Notes under the pieces: model-generated
Seen by the model: the letters and a program-made list of their open reading frames with translations, nothing else
Databases searched by the model: none
Told to the model about the DNA's origin: nothing
Part shown: positions 48,635-60,298 of the stretch, piece by piece
Position numbering within the stretch: position 1 is the stretch's first letter
How the letters are laid out: every line of letters starts with the position of its first letter
NCBI GenBank assembly: GCA_964016985.1
Contig: OZ024829.1
Coordinates: forward strand, 70,041,267 to 70,105,266
DNA length: 64,000 bases
Source: Anodontia alba
Lineage: Eukaryota; Mollusca; Bivalvia; Lucinida; Lucinidae
Direction: 5' to 3'
Program-made: the position numbers and the translations under genes

Positions 48635-49606
48635 GTGTGTGTGTGTGCGGGGGGGGGGGGGGGAGGGGGGGGAGGGTATTAGTAGTCTAGGAAGCTTAAT
48701 ACAAATACAGGGGTCGAATATTATTGCTAATATTTCGTTAGGTTTTGCATATCATTATTAAAGGCTTTATGACGTCATATATAGACCATGAAAACACGTA
48801 TTTTTCATCCGATTTTAATCAAATTTGCATCAACATTTACGGTTTGTCGTGAATTTGCATCTCAGGGTCATCTTTGGCAAACCTTGAGAGTCCCTATCAC
48901 TATGATTTATGTTAATAATTTGCCTGTAACGGGAAGAGGTATTGCTTTACCTCCAGTATTGGCAATAGCATAAACAAATGTTAAAATTTTTACAAACATA
49001 AGAAACTAAGATACAGAGAAAAAAAAATGTTTCAATTGTTCATGCACTATATGCATATTTTCTCTACAAAACTTAAAACTTGCATACTTGTATTTTTAAA
49101 TTATATATTTGAGGCATTTTCTATTCATAGTTAACTCGTATATTTTGATATCGAGCTTAAAGTCTACTCTCTTTAGTGGGCACCCGACGTCAAGGTGGCG
49201 TTGTTTCTTGTTTCTGTGTTGATTCAACGTCGATATCGTTGTATCTGCATTGGGGCTGCGTTTTTTTCCTCGTACGTTGTGTGTCGATTGGATGACTCGT
49301 TTTTTTTTGTTTTTTTTTTTTTTGTTGTTTTCTTTAATCATGTTCAATCATAGTATGGAGTTAGTCTCCTTTGATTATTTGCCCTTTAGGGGCCCTTGAT
49401 TGGTATTAAACCCATTGTCATTGTAAAATTGTATACCAAATACTGTTTGCTCAAATTATAGGCCTGATGCTTGGGTGGATTTAGTTGCATGTATGGATGC
49501 ACAGAAGAAATCAAGCAAACTTTTTTTTATTTTGCTGCTGAAATAGACATGACAAAAATGCTTTGCAATATCAGTGTGGGGAATCCACGTGACCAAATGA
49601 CTAAGT
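48635..49606. other. FB3 central region
   Basis: Starts with a G-run-rich tract (48640-48680). The rest separates the two arms and shows no subrepeat core. An open frame at 48788-48973 and one at 49096-49347 on the other strand have no recognisable domain. Confidence 0.4.
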
Positions 49607-49909
49607 GCCTCGGTGGCTCAGTTGGATGCGCCGTCCGACTGGAGACCAGGAGGTCGCGGGTTCGACCCCCGCGACGTCGGCAACATTCTTTCGTGGAGAT
49701 TGATCATGAAATATTTTCTACGGTCATTCTCTCCCTTCCCGTTGATTCAAGAAGGGCAGTTGTCAGTTTCTGGCGAAAGCATGTGTACAATACAGGTTAA
49801 CCGCTTAGAGGACTAAGCCTGTCCAGTAAACTTATGGTTAGGTAAACTGACCGCGCTCGACATGACCCAATTGGGTTGATTGGGTCGTAAAACCTCAACA
49901 CAAACAAAA
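49607..49909 (+). mobile_element. tRNA-derived SINE (copy 3), full length
   Basis: Starts GCCTCGGTGGCTCAGTTGGA (A box), followed by 'gtcgcgggttcgaccccc' (B box), the body 'ttcgtggagattgatcatga', 'gaagggcagttgtcag', and the tail 'gtaaaacctcaacacaaac'. Best preserved copy in the window. No clear flanking duplication. Confidence 0.88.
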
Positions 49910-50904
49910 TTAGGAATAGTATATGAGACATACCTTTTCTTTTTGACCGTTGAGATTTCATTTTGTCTTTGAACAAATTCAGTTTATTACATTTTGGCTT
50001 TATTACATTAGGCGTTGATAATAACGCTAAATGTAACAACGCCTAATGTAATAAACCCAGAGTTTGTCATAAGGTCTTGAAAAACATATTGCTTCCAACT
50101 TAAGTTGCCTTGGCGTCTTTCACGAATTTCATTCCCCAACCCCCACCCCGTCTTCCCAAACCCCTACCCCAAATTAGGGATATTTTTCTTTTAAGGTTTC
50201 ATTATGTCTTTGATAAAAGTCAGTTTATTACATTTGGCCTTATTACATTGGGCGTTGACGCCAAATGTAACAACGCCTAATGTAATAAACCTAGACTTTT
50301 TTCATTAGGTCTTGAAAAATATTATGCTTCTAATTTGTGTTGTGTTGCCTTGGCGTCTTTTACAAACTGCATTCCTGCCCCATCCACACGTTTTCCGCCG
50401 AATCCCCCCAGCCCCCACCCCTCCCAGATCAGGCGTCGATTGTAACGCCAAATGTAACAACGCCTGATGTAATAAACCCATTTTTTTATTTGGTCTTGAA
50501 TAAAATGGTGCTTACGATTTGTGATGCCTTGGCGTCTTTCAAGCGAATTGCATGCTCCCTCCCCCACACTACCTCTCACCACCCCAACCCCTCCACCGTC
50601 TGCCTAGACACCAACATCCTCTCCAGATTAGGAATGGTATATTTTGAGCGTTGAGATTTCATTTTGTCTTTGAAGAAAGTCAGTTTATCACATTTTGCGT
50701 TATTACATTAGGCGTTGATAATAACGCCAAATGTAACAACGCCTAATGTAATAAACCCAGAGTTTGTCATAAGGTCTTGAGAAAAATATTGCTTCAAATT
50801 TATGTTGCCTTAGCGTCTTTCATGAATTCATCCCCTTTGCCACCCCCACCCCGTCTTCCCAAACCCCTACCCCAAATTAGGGATATTTTTCTTTTAAGGT
50901 TTTT

Positions 50905-51654
50905 CGGAACAATTCAGAAAACTTATTAACCGTTATAAATTGGCTATAGCCTGGATATTAAGCGGCAGACTGCATGCCTAGTTGTCAACCCAATCATTGT
51001 TGATGGCTATGCTTCACTCTTTAATTGCATGACGGCGGTTCGGGCCTCAGACTCAATGACGGCCTCTTCGTCAAACTTTAACCAGTGGGTTGGGGCTTGA
51101 TGATATGTCTTTGGCTTGGCCCGCCGTGGTTCAACTATTGGTTTTCATTTACTCTGGCATACAGTAGAATTAGCCATGAGTACTCGTCTTTGTTTATTAT
51201 AGTGATTAATTTGATTTTTATGTTTTCGCTTTGATGCATTGACTGGGTTGGGAGCCTTTATGCGAACCGAATTTTTATGTATTTATGTATTAAGTGTAGC
51301 ATCGGGACCCAGGGTGAAGTTAGCTAGCTGTAAAAGTGCTTTAAACCCCCGGTGGTTTGCTCTACCGACCGTTCTAAGGCGGTGGTCCCGGTGTTAGCCT
51401 TGTTGCTTTGTGGTTTATTCTACGAGGCGAACTCTTGTATGTCTTTTCGTGTGTCATTTTGTTCTTGTGTTTTTCAGTCCTTTTAATATTGCGATTACCT
51501 CGCTTGTTGGAAGAGAGAGCTAATCTTAGTGCTTTTCGTACGTTTGTTCGGTTTGTGCTTGTTTAGATTTGTCGGTTTTCTCTTCCTTTTGGGATCTGGG
51601 AAGGGCTGCGGTTTGTGATTGTGGCACTCCCTGGACTTTTCTCTTGCTAAAAGT
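50905..51654 (+). mobile_element. Reverse-transcriptase element, 3' end only, inserted in FB3
   Basis: About 750 bp matching 3.55-4.21 kb: YSLDI, RQTACLVVNPIIVDGYASLF in broken frames, then the shared non-coding tail ('gttctaaggcggtggtcccg', 'gtggcactccctggactttt'). 5'-truncated. The flanks 'ttttcttttaaggttt' and 'aaaagttagtttattac' are contiguous in neighbouring FB3 units apart from a ~15-base loss, so the borders are clear. Confidence 0.85.
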
Positions 51655-52919
51655 TAGTTTATTACATTTGGCGTTATTACATTAGGCGTTGCTTGTATCG
51701 CCAAATGTAACAACGCCTACTGTAATAAACACAGACTTTTTTCATTAGGTCTTGAAAAATATTATGCTTCTAATTTCTATGTTGCCTTGACGTCTTTTAC
51801 AAACTGCATTCCTGCCCCAGCCACACGTTTTCCCACGCATCCCCGCACCCACCCTAAACCCCTCCGACACTTTATCAATCCCCCGTCTTCCAGATCCCCG
51901 CCCAACAAATTAGGGATATTATGAAACATGCTTTTTTTTTTTTCTTTTCAGATCTAATCTTGTCGTTGAACAAAATAGTTGATTACATTTGGCGTTATTA
52001 CATTAGGCGTCGATTGTAATGCCAAATGTAACAACGCCTGATGTAATAAACTAATTTTTTATTGGTCTTGAATAACATGATGCTTACGATTTTTGTTGCC
52101 TTGGCTTTCACGCAAATTGCAATTCCGCTCCCCACCACCACCGCCACCACCCCGCCCCCTCTCCCTCACCACCCCCTCCAAAGACATTTTTTTTTTCTTT
52201 TTGAGCGTTGAGATTTCATTTTGTCTTTGAACAAAATTTGTTCATTACATTTGGAGTTATTACATAAGGCCTTGATTGTCATAAGGTCTCGGAAAACATA
52301 TTGCTTCCAATTCATGTTGCCTTGGCGTCTTTCACGAATTGCAGTTCCCCACCTCATTTACCAAGTTTCAGATCCTTACCCTCGAGACTGTAACATTATA
52401 TTGGACATATATATTTCTTTCGAGATTTCATTTTGTCTTTGACAGTCAGTTTATTACGTTTGACATTATTACATTAGGCGTCGATTAATCCCAGTGTAAT
52501 AACGCCTAATGTAATCAACCTAGATTTTTTCATATGGTTACGATTTGTGTCGCCATGGCGTCCTTCACGAACTGCAGACTTTCCAATTTCACCCACCCCG
52601 CCCCTGCGTCTTTCCCAGACCCGCCATACATATTAGAGATATCATATGAGGAATACTCTTTCTTTTGAGATTTCATCTTTTCAAAGGTCAAAAAACAGGG
52701 ATAGTATATGGGATATACTTTTTTATTCAAGATTTCGACGTGTCATAGAACAAACATTTTATTACATTAGGCGTTATTACGTAAACCAAGAGTTTTTATA
52801 AGATCTTGAATAGCATGATGCTTACGGCTCATGTTGCCCTGGGGTATTTCACGAAATGCAGTTTTTTAGGGTAGTTCACGAAATACAGTATTTGACGTTA
52901 TTGCATTAGGCGTTGACTG

Positions 52920-53290
52920 TTTGTTTGTTTTGAGGTTTTACGGCCCAGTCAACCCAATGGTGCCATGTCGATCGCGGTCAGTTTACCTAACCACACGTTT
53001 ACTGGGCAGGCTTAGTCCTCCAAGCGGTTAACCAGTATTGTGCACATTCTTTCGCCAACTGCCCTTCTTGAATCAGCGGAAGAATGACGGTAGAATCACC
53101 TTATTGGCCGAAACTAGCTAGACTGGCCCAGAAAATGACACTGCAACTGTTTTCAGATTTATGAGTTGAAGCATTACACCAAACAGCACTACTAAATATA
53201 ATCTCCACGAAAGAATGTTGCCGACCTCGGCAGGGGTGACCTCCTGGTCTCCAGTCGGGCGCGCATCCAACTGCGCCACCGAGGCCGGCA
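52920..53290 (-). mobile_element. tRNA-derived SINE (copy 4), with internal insertion
   Basis: Flanked by a direct repeat AGGCGTTGACTG (52908-52919 and 53291-53302), so it inserted in a FB3 core. Its body is interrupted at 53096-53196 by about 100 bp that also occur inverted at 54959-55059. The tRNA-like head at 53218-53287 is shortened. Confidence 0.85.
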
Positions 53291-53570
53291 AGGCGTTGAC
53301 TGTAATCCCAAATGTGATGTCAATAAACCCAGATTTTTCCATTAATGCATATGATTCGAGTTTTCTTCCTCTTTCATCATTTTCCTATCCTCCGCCACAC
53401 CAGATCCTTCCAAAATACGGATGTACTTTTTCAGTCAAGATTTTAACATCATAGAACAGTCGGTTTATTACATTAGGCGTTATTACATGAGTGTAACGCC
53501 AAATGCAATAACGCCTAATGTAATAAACTCAGTTTATTACATTTGGTGTCGTATTACATTTGAGGTTGCT

Positions 53571-54705
53571 ACACACACTTATCTTTAATGATTATTGTAT
53601 TCTGTATATTTAAGAGATAAAAGCAACACTGTTTGTTTCGGAGAAATCATATTACCGTAAGGCAAAGTGTTATATGATTAATTTTGTTATCTTAATGTAT
53701 TTAAGCCGCATTATAACAAAACTAACAATTGACTTGTGCACCTGGCGAAGACTTAGATCAGACTGGTTGTCTGCTCAGTCTGATGTCTTTGCAGTCTGCA
53801 TGAAGAAAGCTGAGGTCCATTGCTATTCACTGAGCACACAGGGAAGACATTGACCAGTCATCGCGTGTTCACAAGCCCTGTTGGTCCTGCGGCAGCTTAT
53901 GATAGTGATAAACATTTTGTTTTGATTAGGACTATATGTAAATGCTACTCTGGTATTGAATACATGCATTTCTTGGCATGAGACAATGCTTGTACCGTTA
54001 TCAGAAATAATATTCTATGTTACATAGATTAAACATGTAACAGAAAGACTTTGTATGCATAATCTGCCATGTTTTTAAATAGAGTTGAAGGTCATAAATA
54101 AAAATCATAAACAAAAATTAGTGTAGCAAGCTATAATTTGAATATTTTTAATATATCAATAAAATTCTTGAATTGATATGAATGCGTTGCTAGCCTGCAG
54201 ATAAATTATCTACGTAACACGCCTATTACAGAATAAATAAGGTGAAAGTGTCATTTTTATCCTTTAATGCAGAAAAAACTTTTAAAACCGAGTATTAATT
54301 CAAAAGTATACGTAGACCTTTACAGAGAGAGAGGTCCATATGTTACCACTGATAAAGCAAAGTCATGTGAGGGTCTGACATATAATCTGTAGATATTTTA
54401 TTTAGACAAAGAAGTATGAAACTTCTTTGCCATAAACTGAAAAGTTCAGGACAGTATTCAGCATTTTATGTAAAAGTGGCCTAGATGCAGATAGCAACTT
54501 TACTCTTAAAAGTATAAATTTATGTTATAACTGACAGAGAATATCGGCATTAAATTTGCATTTTCGGTACTGCTTACAAAAACTTCTAAATGATGCAAAA
54601 CAGATGCACTAAATACTGATGACGATTACCAGACAGAAAACCACCAAAGCCCACAGTATGGAGATATTTTAGATGTTACCTACGTCGCTATAGGCAGAAT
54701 CGAGG
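53571..54705. repeat. Segmental duplication C, copy 2 right part
   Basis: Collinear with 44545-45660, resuming at 'gctacacac' directly after FB3 and ending at the family Z half-element. Confidence 0.88.
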
Positions 54706-54706
54706 C

Positions 54707-54800
54707 GATAGCCGAGGTCAATATTTGTATTCGATGGTGGATATCTAAGTCATATCCAATACCTCGATAGTCAACAATTGTTTTATTATATAGTTGTCAT
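54707..54800 (-). mobile_element. Family Z foldback MITE, half copy
   Basis: 'gaggcgatagccgaggtcaa', 'gatggtggatatc', 'catatccaatacctcgatag', 'tcaacaattgttttattata': reverse complement of 4.38-4.49 kb. It sits where duplication C stops matching copy 1. Confidence 0.6.
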
Positions 54801-54958
54801 TTCTGTTGATGATAACAATCAAGGTCACGCGAATGATGTCACTTTTCTCGTGCAAGTTGGTCAATATCACAAATATTGATTGGGCTGGAAGCACGTCCGA
54901 ACCAAAGAAAGGGTCTATTTATTGATCATATAATAAAATTTTTTATTCTGCGAAGCTA

Positions 54959-55059
54959 TTTAGTAGTGCTGTTTGGTGTAACGCTTCAACTCATAAAACT
55001 GAAAATAGTTGCAGTGTCGTTTTCTGGGCCAGTCTAGCTAGTTTCGGCCAATAAGGTGA
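54959..55059. repeat. Inverted copy of the insert in SINE copy 4
   Basis: 'gtgctgtttggtgtaacgct' ... 'ctagtttcggccaataaggt' is the reverse complement of 53096-53195. Confidence 0.85.
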
Positions 55060-55150
55060 CCCTCAAGCAGATTTTTAAAAATCTCGGAATAGGTTCAGTG
55101 GATACAAAGGCTCCTTCACTAAAGATATAAAATGATAGGCCGCTGGCCAG

Positions 55151-55521
55151 CTATGGTTTTCCAATTTTGTTGAGCATGTTTTTCTTAAAGCCTCTTGCAA
55201 GTACTTTGCAGCATGTTAGCCATCTGGCGATGGGGGCGTTACCGAGTACATTCGTTACCCCTACAAAACATATAATACCAAATGAAATTATTAAACCTAT
55301 GAGAATAGGAGCAAAAGTAATTTTATTTTCCAACTAAATATATGAAGCTAAAGAACAATCCACTGGCATACAATGTTTGTAACTTCTTTTTGGCTTGTTA
55401 CATTTTCTAATGTACATTTTAGAAATGAATAGTTTAACTCATATACTTCATTTTGATAGATTGTACTTTGCCTTTGTGACCTTAAGATTGCAATTTCTGA
55501 TAAAGTATACCCTTTCCAAAA
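55151..55521 (-). pseudogene. Membrane-protein exons, copy 2
   Basis: Mirror copy of 45.88-46.2 kb. After an acceptor-like 'gttttgcag' the frame reads FWKGYTLSEIAILRS, QSTIYQNEVYELNYSFLKC, TLEN (55521-55402). After 'atatatttag' it reads LENK, ITFAPILIGLIIS, FGIICFVGVTNVLG, NAPIARWLTCCKVLARGF, KKNMLNKIGKP, stop (55333-55151). It has a membrane helix of about 22 residues and a short basic tail (K/R-rich) on the inside. No start exon is visible. Either a fragment of a duplicated receptor-like gene or a still functional two-exon unit whose first exon lies elsewhere. Confidence 0.45.
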
Positions 55522-55559
55522 CTGCAAAACTTATCTCTCTAGCTTTGTGATTGTGGCAC

Positions 55560-56314
55560 TCCTCTTACCTTTTCTTTACTATATCTGTCATTGTATGTCT
55601 TTGCATGTAAGTGAATCGCAATGCTAAAAAGATTGAAAAACACAAGAACAACGAAACTGATTTTTACGAAGCTCGTATCTTCCAATGATGTTTTTCGATT
55701 ACTATTTGATTTTGACGAGACATAAATTTTGACACTGAAACATACTCAATTTTGACACTGAAACATACTCAAAAACACTACACAGGATCATTCAGTTCAC
55801 TGTGGGCTGTTGTGCCAACGTACTGTTGTTCATACCAGCATTCTGAGAAATGAGCCATGGCACATGACAACAGTAGCAGACGTCCATTATTCTGATGAAA
55901 TCTTGCTCTCTAAATATACATAGATTGGTCTACAATATTCACGTGCCTATTTAGTGCATATCAGAATTTGATAAATGAATCCCATCTTGTGATGGCACTC
56001 GGCATGCATTTTACTTTATGTCCATTGGTCCTCGATTGACAACTGAAATGACTAATTCGCCGCGGGGTGCTTATTATACTGAGGTGTGTCCTCGTTTGTA
56101 CTTGTAAGCTATCGTTATCAAGTTGATCAAATTCATGACTATGCATTCTGCCTGAGCAATCAGTTCATCCTATGAAACGACTTCACATCATAAACAGATT
56201 AAAACTCATAAAAGTCATCGACGCTTGCACATTTGCACAGACTGTCACTTCAATGTTTATTCCTTTAAGACAGTTCAGTGTGTTTTGATTCCCTTTCAGT
56301 GGAACTGGGGTTGG
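55560..56314. other. Unannotated stretch
   Basis: A small direct repeat ('aattttgacactgaaacata' twice at 55726-55768) is all that stands out. Confidence 0.4.
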
Positions 56315-56525
56315 TGCCGTTTGGTGGCCGTAAAACGTCTCCCCGTACATCACAATAGTGCAGGTTATTTTTTCGTTTCCTTTGGGATCACTGGGCCCAT
56401 TGTGGTAGCTTTGAAAATGGAGTTCTGCTCATGTATACGCAAGAGGGCGTTAGAAGAATCGGCTCCCATTTTCTATCTGTAATGTGTTCTTTGTTAACAA
56501 AGGCAATCTTTTTTTACTTTTATTC
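56315..56525 (+). repeat. Repeat family X, single arm
   Basis: 'gtgccgtttggtggccgtaa', 'aatagtgcaggttat', 'gggatcactgggcccat', 'aatggagttctgctcatgta', ending 'ggcaatctttttttactttt'. Confidence 0.65.
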
Positions 56526-57354
56526 TAACTGCGTTTGCATAAGCTATACTCAAATGTTCTATCATGTTTATAACATATGCTTTTAACCTCCATTTTACAT
56601 TCCATTTGCTGTAAGATCTCGCTCGTACACCAGCTTGTCAGTAATAGTTGTTCTATCTTGTCGTTGCATGATGGGTGTCGGTGTAAAGATGAGCATCTAT
56701 CGTACTGCGTTGATTCAGATTATGTTTGTGAATGCACAGTGCACATACCTACGATGCATTTCTGTTCCAGAAGTTTGCGCAGTGAAAAGTACTCGTGTTT
56801 TACAGCTGTAAGAGCTGGTGAAACAACGGTACTGCTGGGTAACGGAGATTATCTCGCTTAAATGATCAGATGGGTTCTCCTGGCGCGACGTCGCGAGAAG
56901 GCGCGGTGACGTAATTTTCCAAACTTCTGATTTTCTTGCTGTTAATAAAGTTCCGTCAGCTCCTCCGTGATAAACGCATCCTGGCTTGACAGCGTTTGAA
57001 AATACGTTTTCCCTATTAAACATAAAACGAAAAAAAAAATAAAAAAAAATCCTGCCTGGCTTATATTATTCCTTTTATCGTTTTTGAATTTTTCCATGAC
57101 TTAATTATATCCAACAAGAATTTCAAAACATGTATAAACATATTTCCACGCTGCAAACTAAAAGCCTCTAGAACCTCCCACATGCCTAATAGTATGATAA
57201 GGATAAAATAAAACCAGATACCTAAACGCGTTTTTTAAGGATGACAAAAAGTTTTAAATATGTAAGGATTATTTAAAAAAAAAATCCCAAATAAAAACGT
57301 GCTGCCAACTGTTTTAGTAACTAAAACAGTTCAGAATGCACTTTTATATACATA
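56526..57354. other. Unannotated stretch
   Basis: Open frames at 56577-56861 and 56715-57023 (opposite strands) show no domain. A perfect palindrome AACTGTTTTAGT-a-ACTAAAACAGTT lies at 57307-57331, just outside the Tc1 element. Confidence 0.4.
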
Positions 57355-58740
57355 CTAGCGGAAAAAAGAAACGCAAGTATTAATTCTGAGGTTGTATTTT
57401 TAAAGAAAATTGTGGATTTCATTTGATTGCTTAATTTTTTTAATTCTTTATTTCATTTTCTGTTAAATGCCGTTTAGTGTCGTATAGCAGACGACGTTTG
57501 CAATAAATAGCGTTAAACACCCAACGTTATTGAATAATGGGTATCAATAGCGCGTGTGTCCACCACGGGCTGCTGTCGCGGCTCTCACTCTTCTAACCAT
57601 AGACCCGACTAAGTTGTCAATGGTCCTTTGAGGGATATTATTCCACTCTTGAATAAGAGCTAGCTGGAGCTGTGCGACTTTTTTTTGTTACGTTGACGCG
57701 CTTCCTGACCCTCCTGTCCAACGCATCCCAAAGGTGCTCGATTGGGTTTAAATCTGGACTGTATGGGGGCCAATCGAGTACTTGGACATTATTCTGGTTG
57801 AGGAAGTCGCGACAAACCCTGGCAACATGCGGTCTCGCGTTGTCATGCTGAAACGTGAGATTATGAGCATTGACAAGCGGGAGGACATGAGGCATAAGCA
57901 CCTGATCCCGATAGCGTACGGCTGTAAGATTACCCTGAATAACCACTAGGGGCGTTTCATCTCATGAGAAATCCCACCCCAAACCATTACGGACCCCTCC
58001 CCTCCCCCAAATCTGTCGACTTCTCGTACGCAAGCGTCAGAATATCGCTCACCAAAACGTCGATACACTCGTTGTCGCCTATCTGACCGCTGAAGCGAAA
58101 ATCGCGACTCATCGCTGAACATTACACGCCGCCAGTCAGCCAGCCGAAACCGATTTGGTGCATGGGCACGCAGCCATTGCATGCGGCGTTGACGTCGCCT
58201 GGGCGTAAGGTTTGGGCCCACGTAAGGACGGCGTGCACGTAAATTGAACTCTCGCAAGCGATTTCTGACTGTCCTTGGACACACACGAACTTCTCTTGCG
58301 GTCTCTGTCGCCGTCCTTAACCTGTTACGAAGGTGTACAAGACGTATACGTCTATCTTGACGTTGCGTCGTAACGCGCGGACGTCCGCTCCTAGGACGGT
58401 CAGTTAACCTACCGGGTAGCTCTAAGACGCTGAACTAAGCGCGATATCGTCGACTCGTGCACCCCAAATTGCTGCGCGACGTCACGTTGCGACCGACCCT
58501 GCAAAATTAGAGCAATAGCTCTACCCCTATCCAGTTGCGATAAGTGTACCATTTCTCTCAACAAACTCAAACAACAAACGTTTTGTGCAACCGATACGAA
58601 TGGAACGAAAGTTCGATTTGGTAATGTGTTAAAGTCTCTACCACGCGACACTACCGGTGCAGCACGGATATAACGAAATTCAGGTACAACGATATTGTGT
58701 AGCCTGTGTTCACGCTTCAGTGATTTTGTGTGATCCATAC
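57355..58740 (-). mobile_element. Tc1-like transposon 1
   Basis: The left end is probably ACTAGCGGAAAAAAGAAACG (57354 on). I could not find the matching right inverted repeat, so the element is truncated or its right end is diverged; the right limit is approximate. It carries an almost complete transposase on the minus strand. Confidence 0.75.
57544..58552 (-). pseudogene. Tc1 transposase, nearly full length, three frame breaks
   Basis: ATG at 58552 (MVHLSQLDRGRAIALILQG). The first helix-turn-helix is SQRDVAQQFGVHESTISRLV. After a shift near 58410, DRPRSGRPRVTT and the second domain follow, with VCPRTVRNRLREFNLRARRP. Catalytic: VMFSDESRFSL (first Asp), GSVMVWGGIS, then after a shift near 57950 FQHDNARPHVARV (second Asp) and PPYSPDLNPIEHLWDAL (Glu), with 34 residues between, i.e. 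DD34E. A third shift lies in an A-run near 57682, after which the normal ending ATAARGGHTRY-stop is found at 57544. All catalytic residues are present; only the frame is broken. The GC content is higher than the surroundings, consistent with a transferred element. Confidence 0.92.
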
Positions 58741-59680
58741 ACGGGGAAGTACACTAATGTCACAGAAAACTAGATCAGTTTGTTCACAAACAAACTTTCA
58801 GTATTTAAGTTCAACAGATTGGAGAGCCGATGGCCATAGATGAAACGACCAAACTTCCATGGTCAACAAAGTTCAATTTTTAAACCTGCTCCTTAAACAA
58901 ACAAAGCTCTTCTTCAGGACAAAACCTTCGTAAATTTAATTTTAGTTTAAAGTTGAGAAAGAACAGTAATGTAAGAAATTTCAAAATAACTTCATCTAAA
59001 AAGTAAAGCTTCCGGATAGTCCAGACTCTCGATATTAAATACGCACACAATAGCGTATCAATTTTGTTTGGAAACTGACAACTGTCTCAGATCTTATTGT
59101 TATATGTAGCTAAACTATGCTCGATAAACTCAAACAGCTGAAAAAGTCGAATTCAAATCAAATGCTTAGGTGAACTCTGTTTGTCCCCATTGTTACTCCG
59201 ATATACAATGTTCGAGCCAAGTCATGCCAGTTCTTTTCATATTCCATTTGATTACCAGAAGAAGACACAAATATATATTCTGCCAATACATAAACCCAGA
59301 AAAATCATCAATTTAGATGCCGTTTCATAAAGTGCGCAACTTGCATCATTGGTCTCCAACATGTCCCCGTTCGTTGCCAAATTATTCTCAAAAGAAACTA
59401 GCTGTTGAAAAAGAATTGTCAGTATATAGTAGCACTGAAGGCTAGGAATGGAGGTTTCCGAGGCAAGGCTAAAATCTACTATCAGATGGTCAGATGACAG
59501 TCCTGAGCTCAAAGAGCCGTCCGCACAGACAGAAACCAAGCCGAAAGAAACTAAGGCATGACCAGGTATTAAGTGATCCCAGCACTTGTGAAAACAGATG
59601 TCACCGAAGATGAGAAGGAAGATGCACAGCACAGTCAATCCTACGACAGCGGTTCAGTGTTAGCTGAACAATCTTGTTTT
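58741..59680. other. Unannotated stretch with one open frame
   Basis: A 128-codon minus-strand frame (59252-59638) starts with a hydrophobic stretch and ends hydrophobic, but the plus strand is also largely open and no family is recognised. Not called as a gene. Confidence 0.3.
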
Positions 59681-59699
59681 TCAGTCGTTCGTAGAGACG

Positions 59700-59935
59700 T
59701 GTAAAACCCAGGACAGACGTGTCCAGTTTTTTTAACGAGAAAACCCGAGACAGACTTATTAATGGGACGGAAAGGATTTGTTGTTCTTTTAATGAGAAAA
59801 CCCGGGACGGGACAGTATATGTCCCGTTATTCGAATGGGAAAATCTGGAACAGACTCGGTTAATACAGGACAGGATGATTATTAATAAAAATAGTTTAAT
59901 AATAATAAACATTACGGGACGGGATAGTATGCCGA
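59700..59935 (+). repeat. Degenerate tandem motif (gagaaaacccgggac)
   Basis: 'acgagaaaacccgagacaga', 'atgagaaaacccgggacggg', 'atgggaaaatctggaacaga' recur about 60 bp apart, ending 'ttacgggacgggatagtatg'. Confidence 0.5.
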
Positions 59936-60042
59936 TTTTATGATTGTCTTAATACAATTTTTCTTGGATGAAATGTCTATTTTTGAAGAATATGGAGCCT
60001 GACATTTCTGAAACCTTCAACTTTACAAGTATAGCCTTTATA

Positions 60043-60110
60043 TACGTGGCAAAAAAAGTTAAGAATATTTTTTATTCGTTGAGTGAAATGTATAAAACGG
60101 TAAAAATCCA
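60043..60110 (+). mobile_element. Solo terminus of the Tc1-2 family
   Basis: TACGTGGCAAAAAAAGTTA is identical to the end of the element at 32947, then diverges ('agaatatttttt', 'gtgaaat'). No transposase is attached. Confidence 0.55.
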
Positions 60111-60298
60111 ATATTAAGAACAATGCTAAATTTTCACCTTTGAGCTTTCCTTATCCACCTGAATCCACATGAGCGGTAATCCTTTTAAAAGAAAAAGTTT
60201 TGGTTAAACATATTGCTTTGCTAATGACAACATCTGTGCTACAGGTATTAAAATACATCAAACTTGCGCTTATTTTTTTTTATTGTTGTGAGAACTAA

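Larger units (their letters stand above)
49978..53570 (-). repeat. FB3 right arm, reversed subrepeats
   Basis: Cores near 49978-50050, 50222-50292, 50431-50476, 50686-50758, 51656-51732, 51976-52052, 52243-52275, 52449-52518, 52750-52785, 52880-53335 (split by a SINE) and 53462-53570. Spacers are the reverse complement of those in the left arm ('gttgccttggcgtctttcac', C-rich tracts, 'tgagatttcattttgtctt'). Confidence 0.88.

Noticed and set aside
49607..49680. Possible tRNA gene (also 1139-1211, 53218-53287, 63605-63673)
   Set aside because: The tRNA-like sequence has A and B boxes but is the head of a SINE with a shared body and tail in four of the copies; the isolated head at 63.6 kb matches the same head.
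58556..58738. N-terminal extension of the Tc1 transposase upstream of 58552
   Set aside because: The frame is open but Tc1 proteins begin close to the first helix-turn-helix; the ATG at 58552 has suitable context and gives the usual length.
59252..59638. 128-codon minus-strand open frame
   Set aside because: Hydrophobic at both ends but the opposite strand is also largely open, no splice or family evidence; left as undecided rather than called.
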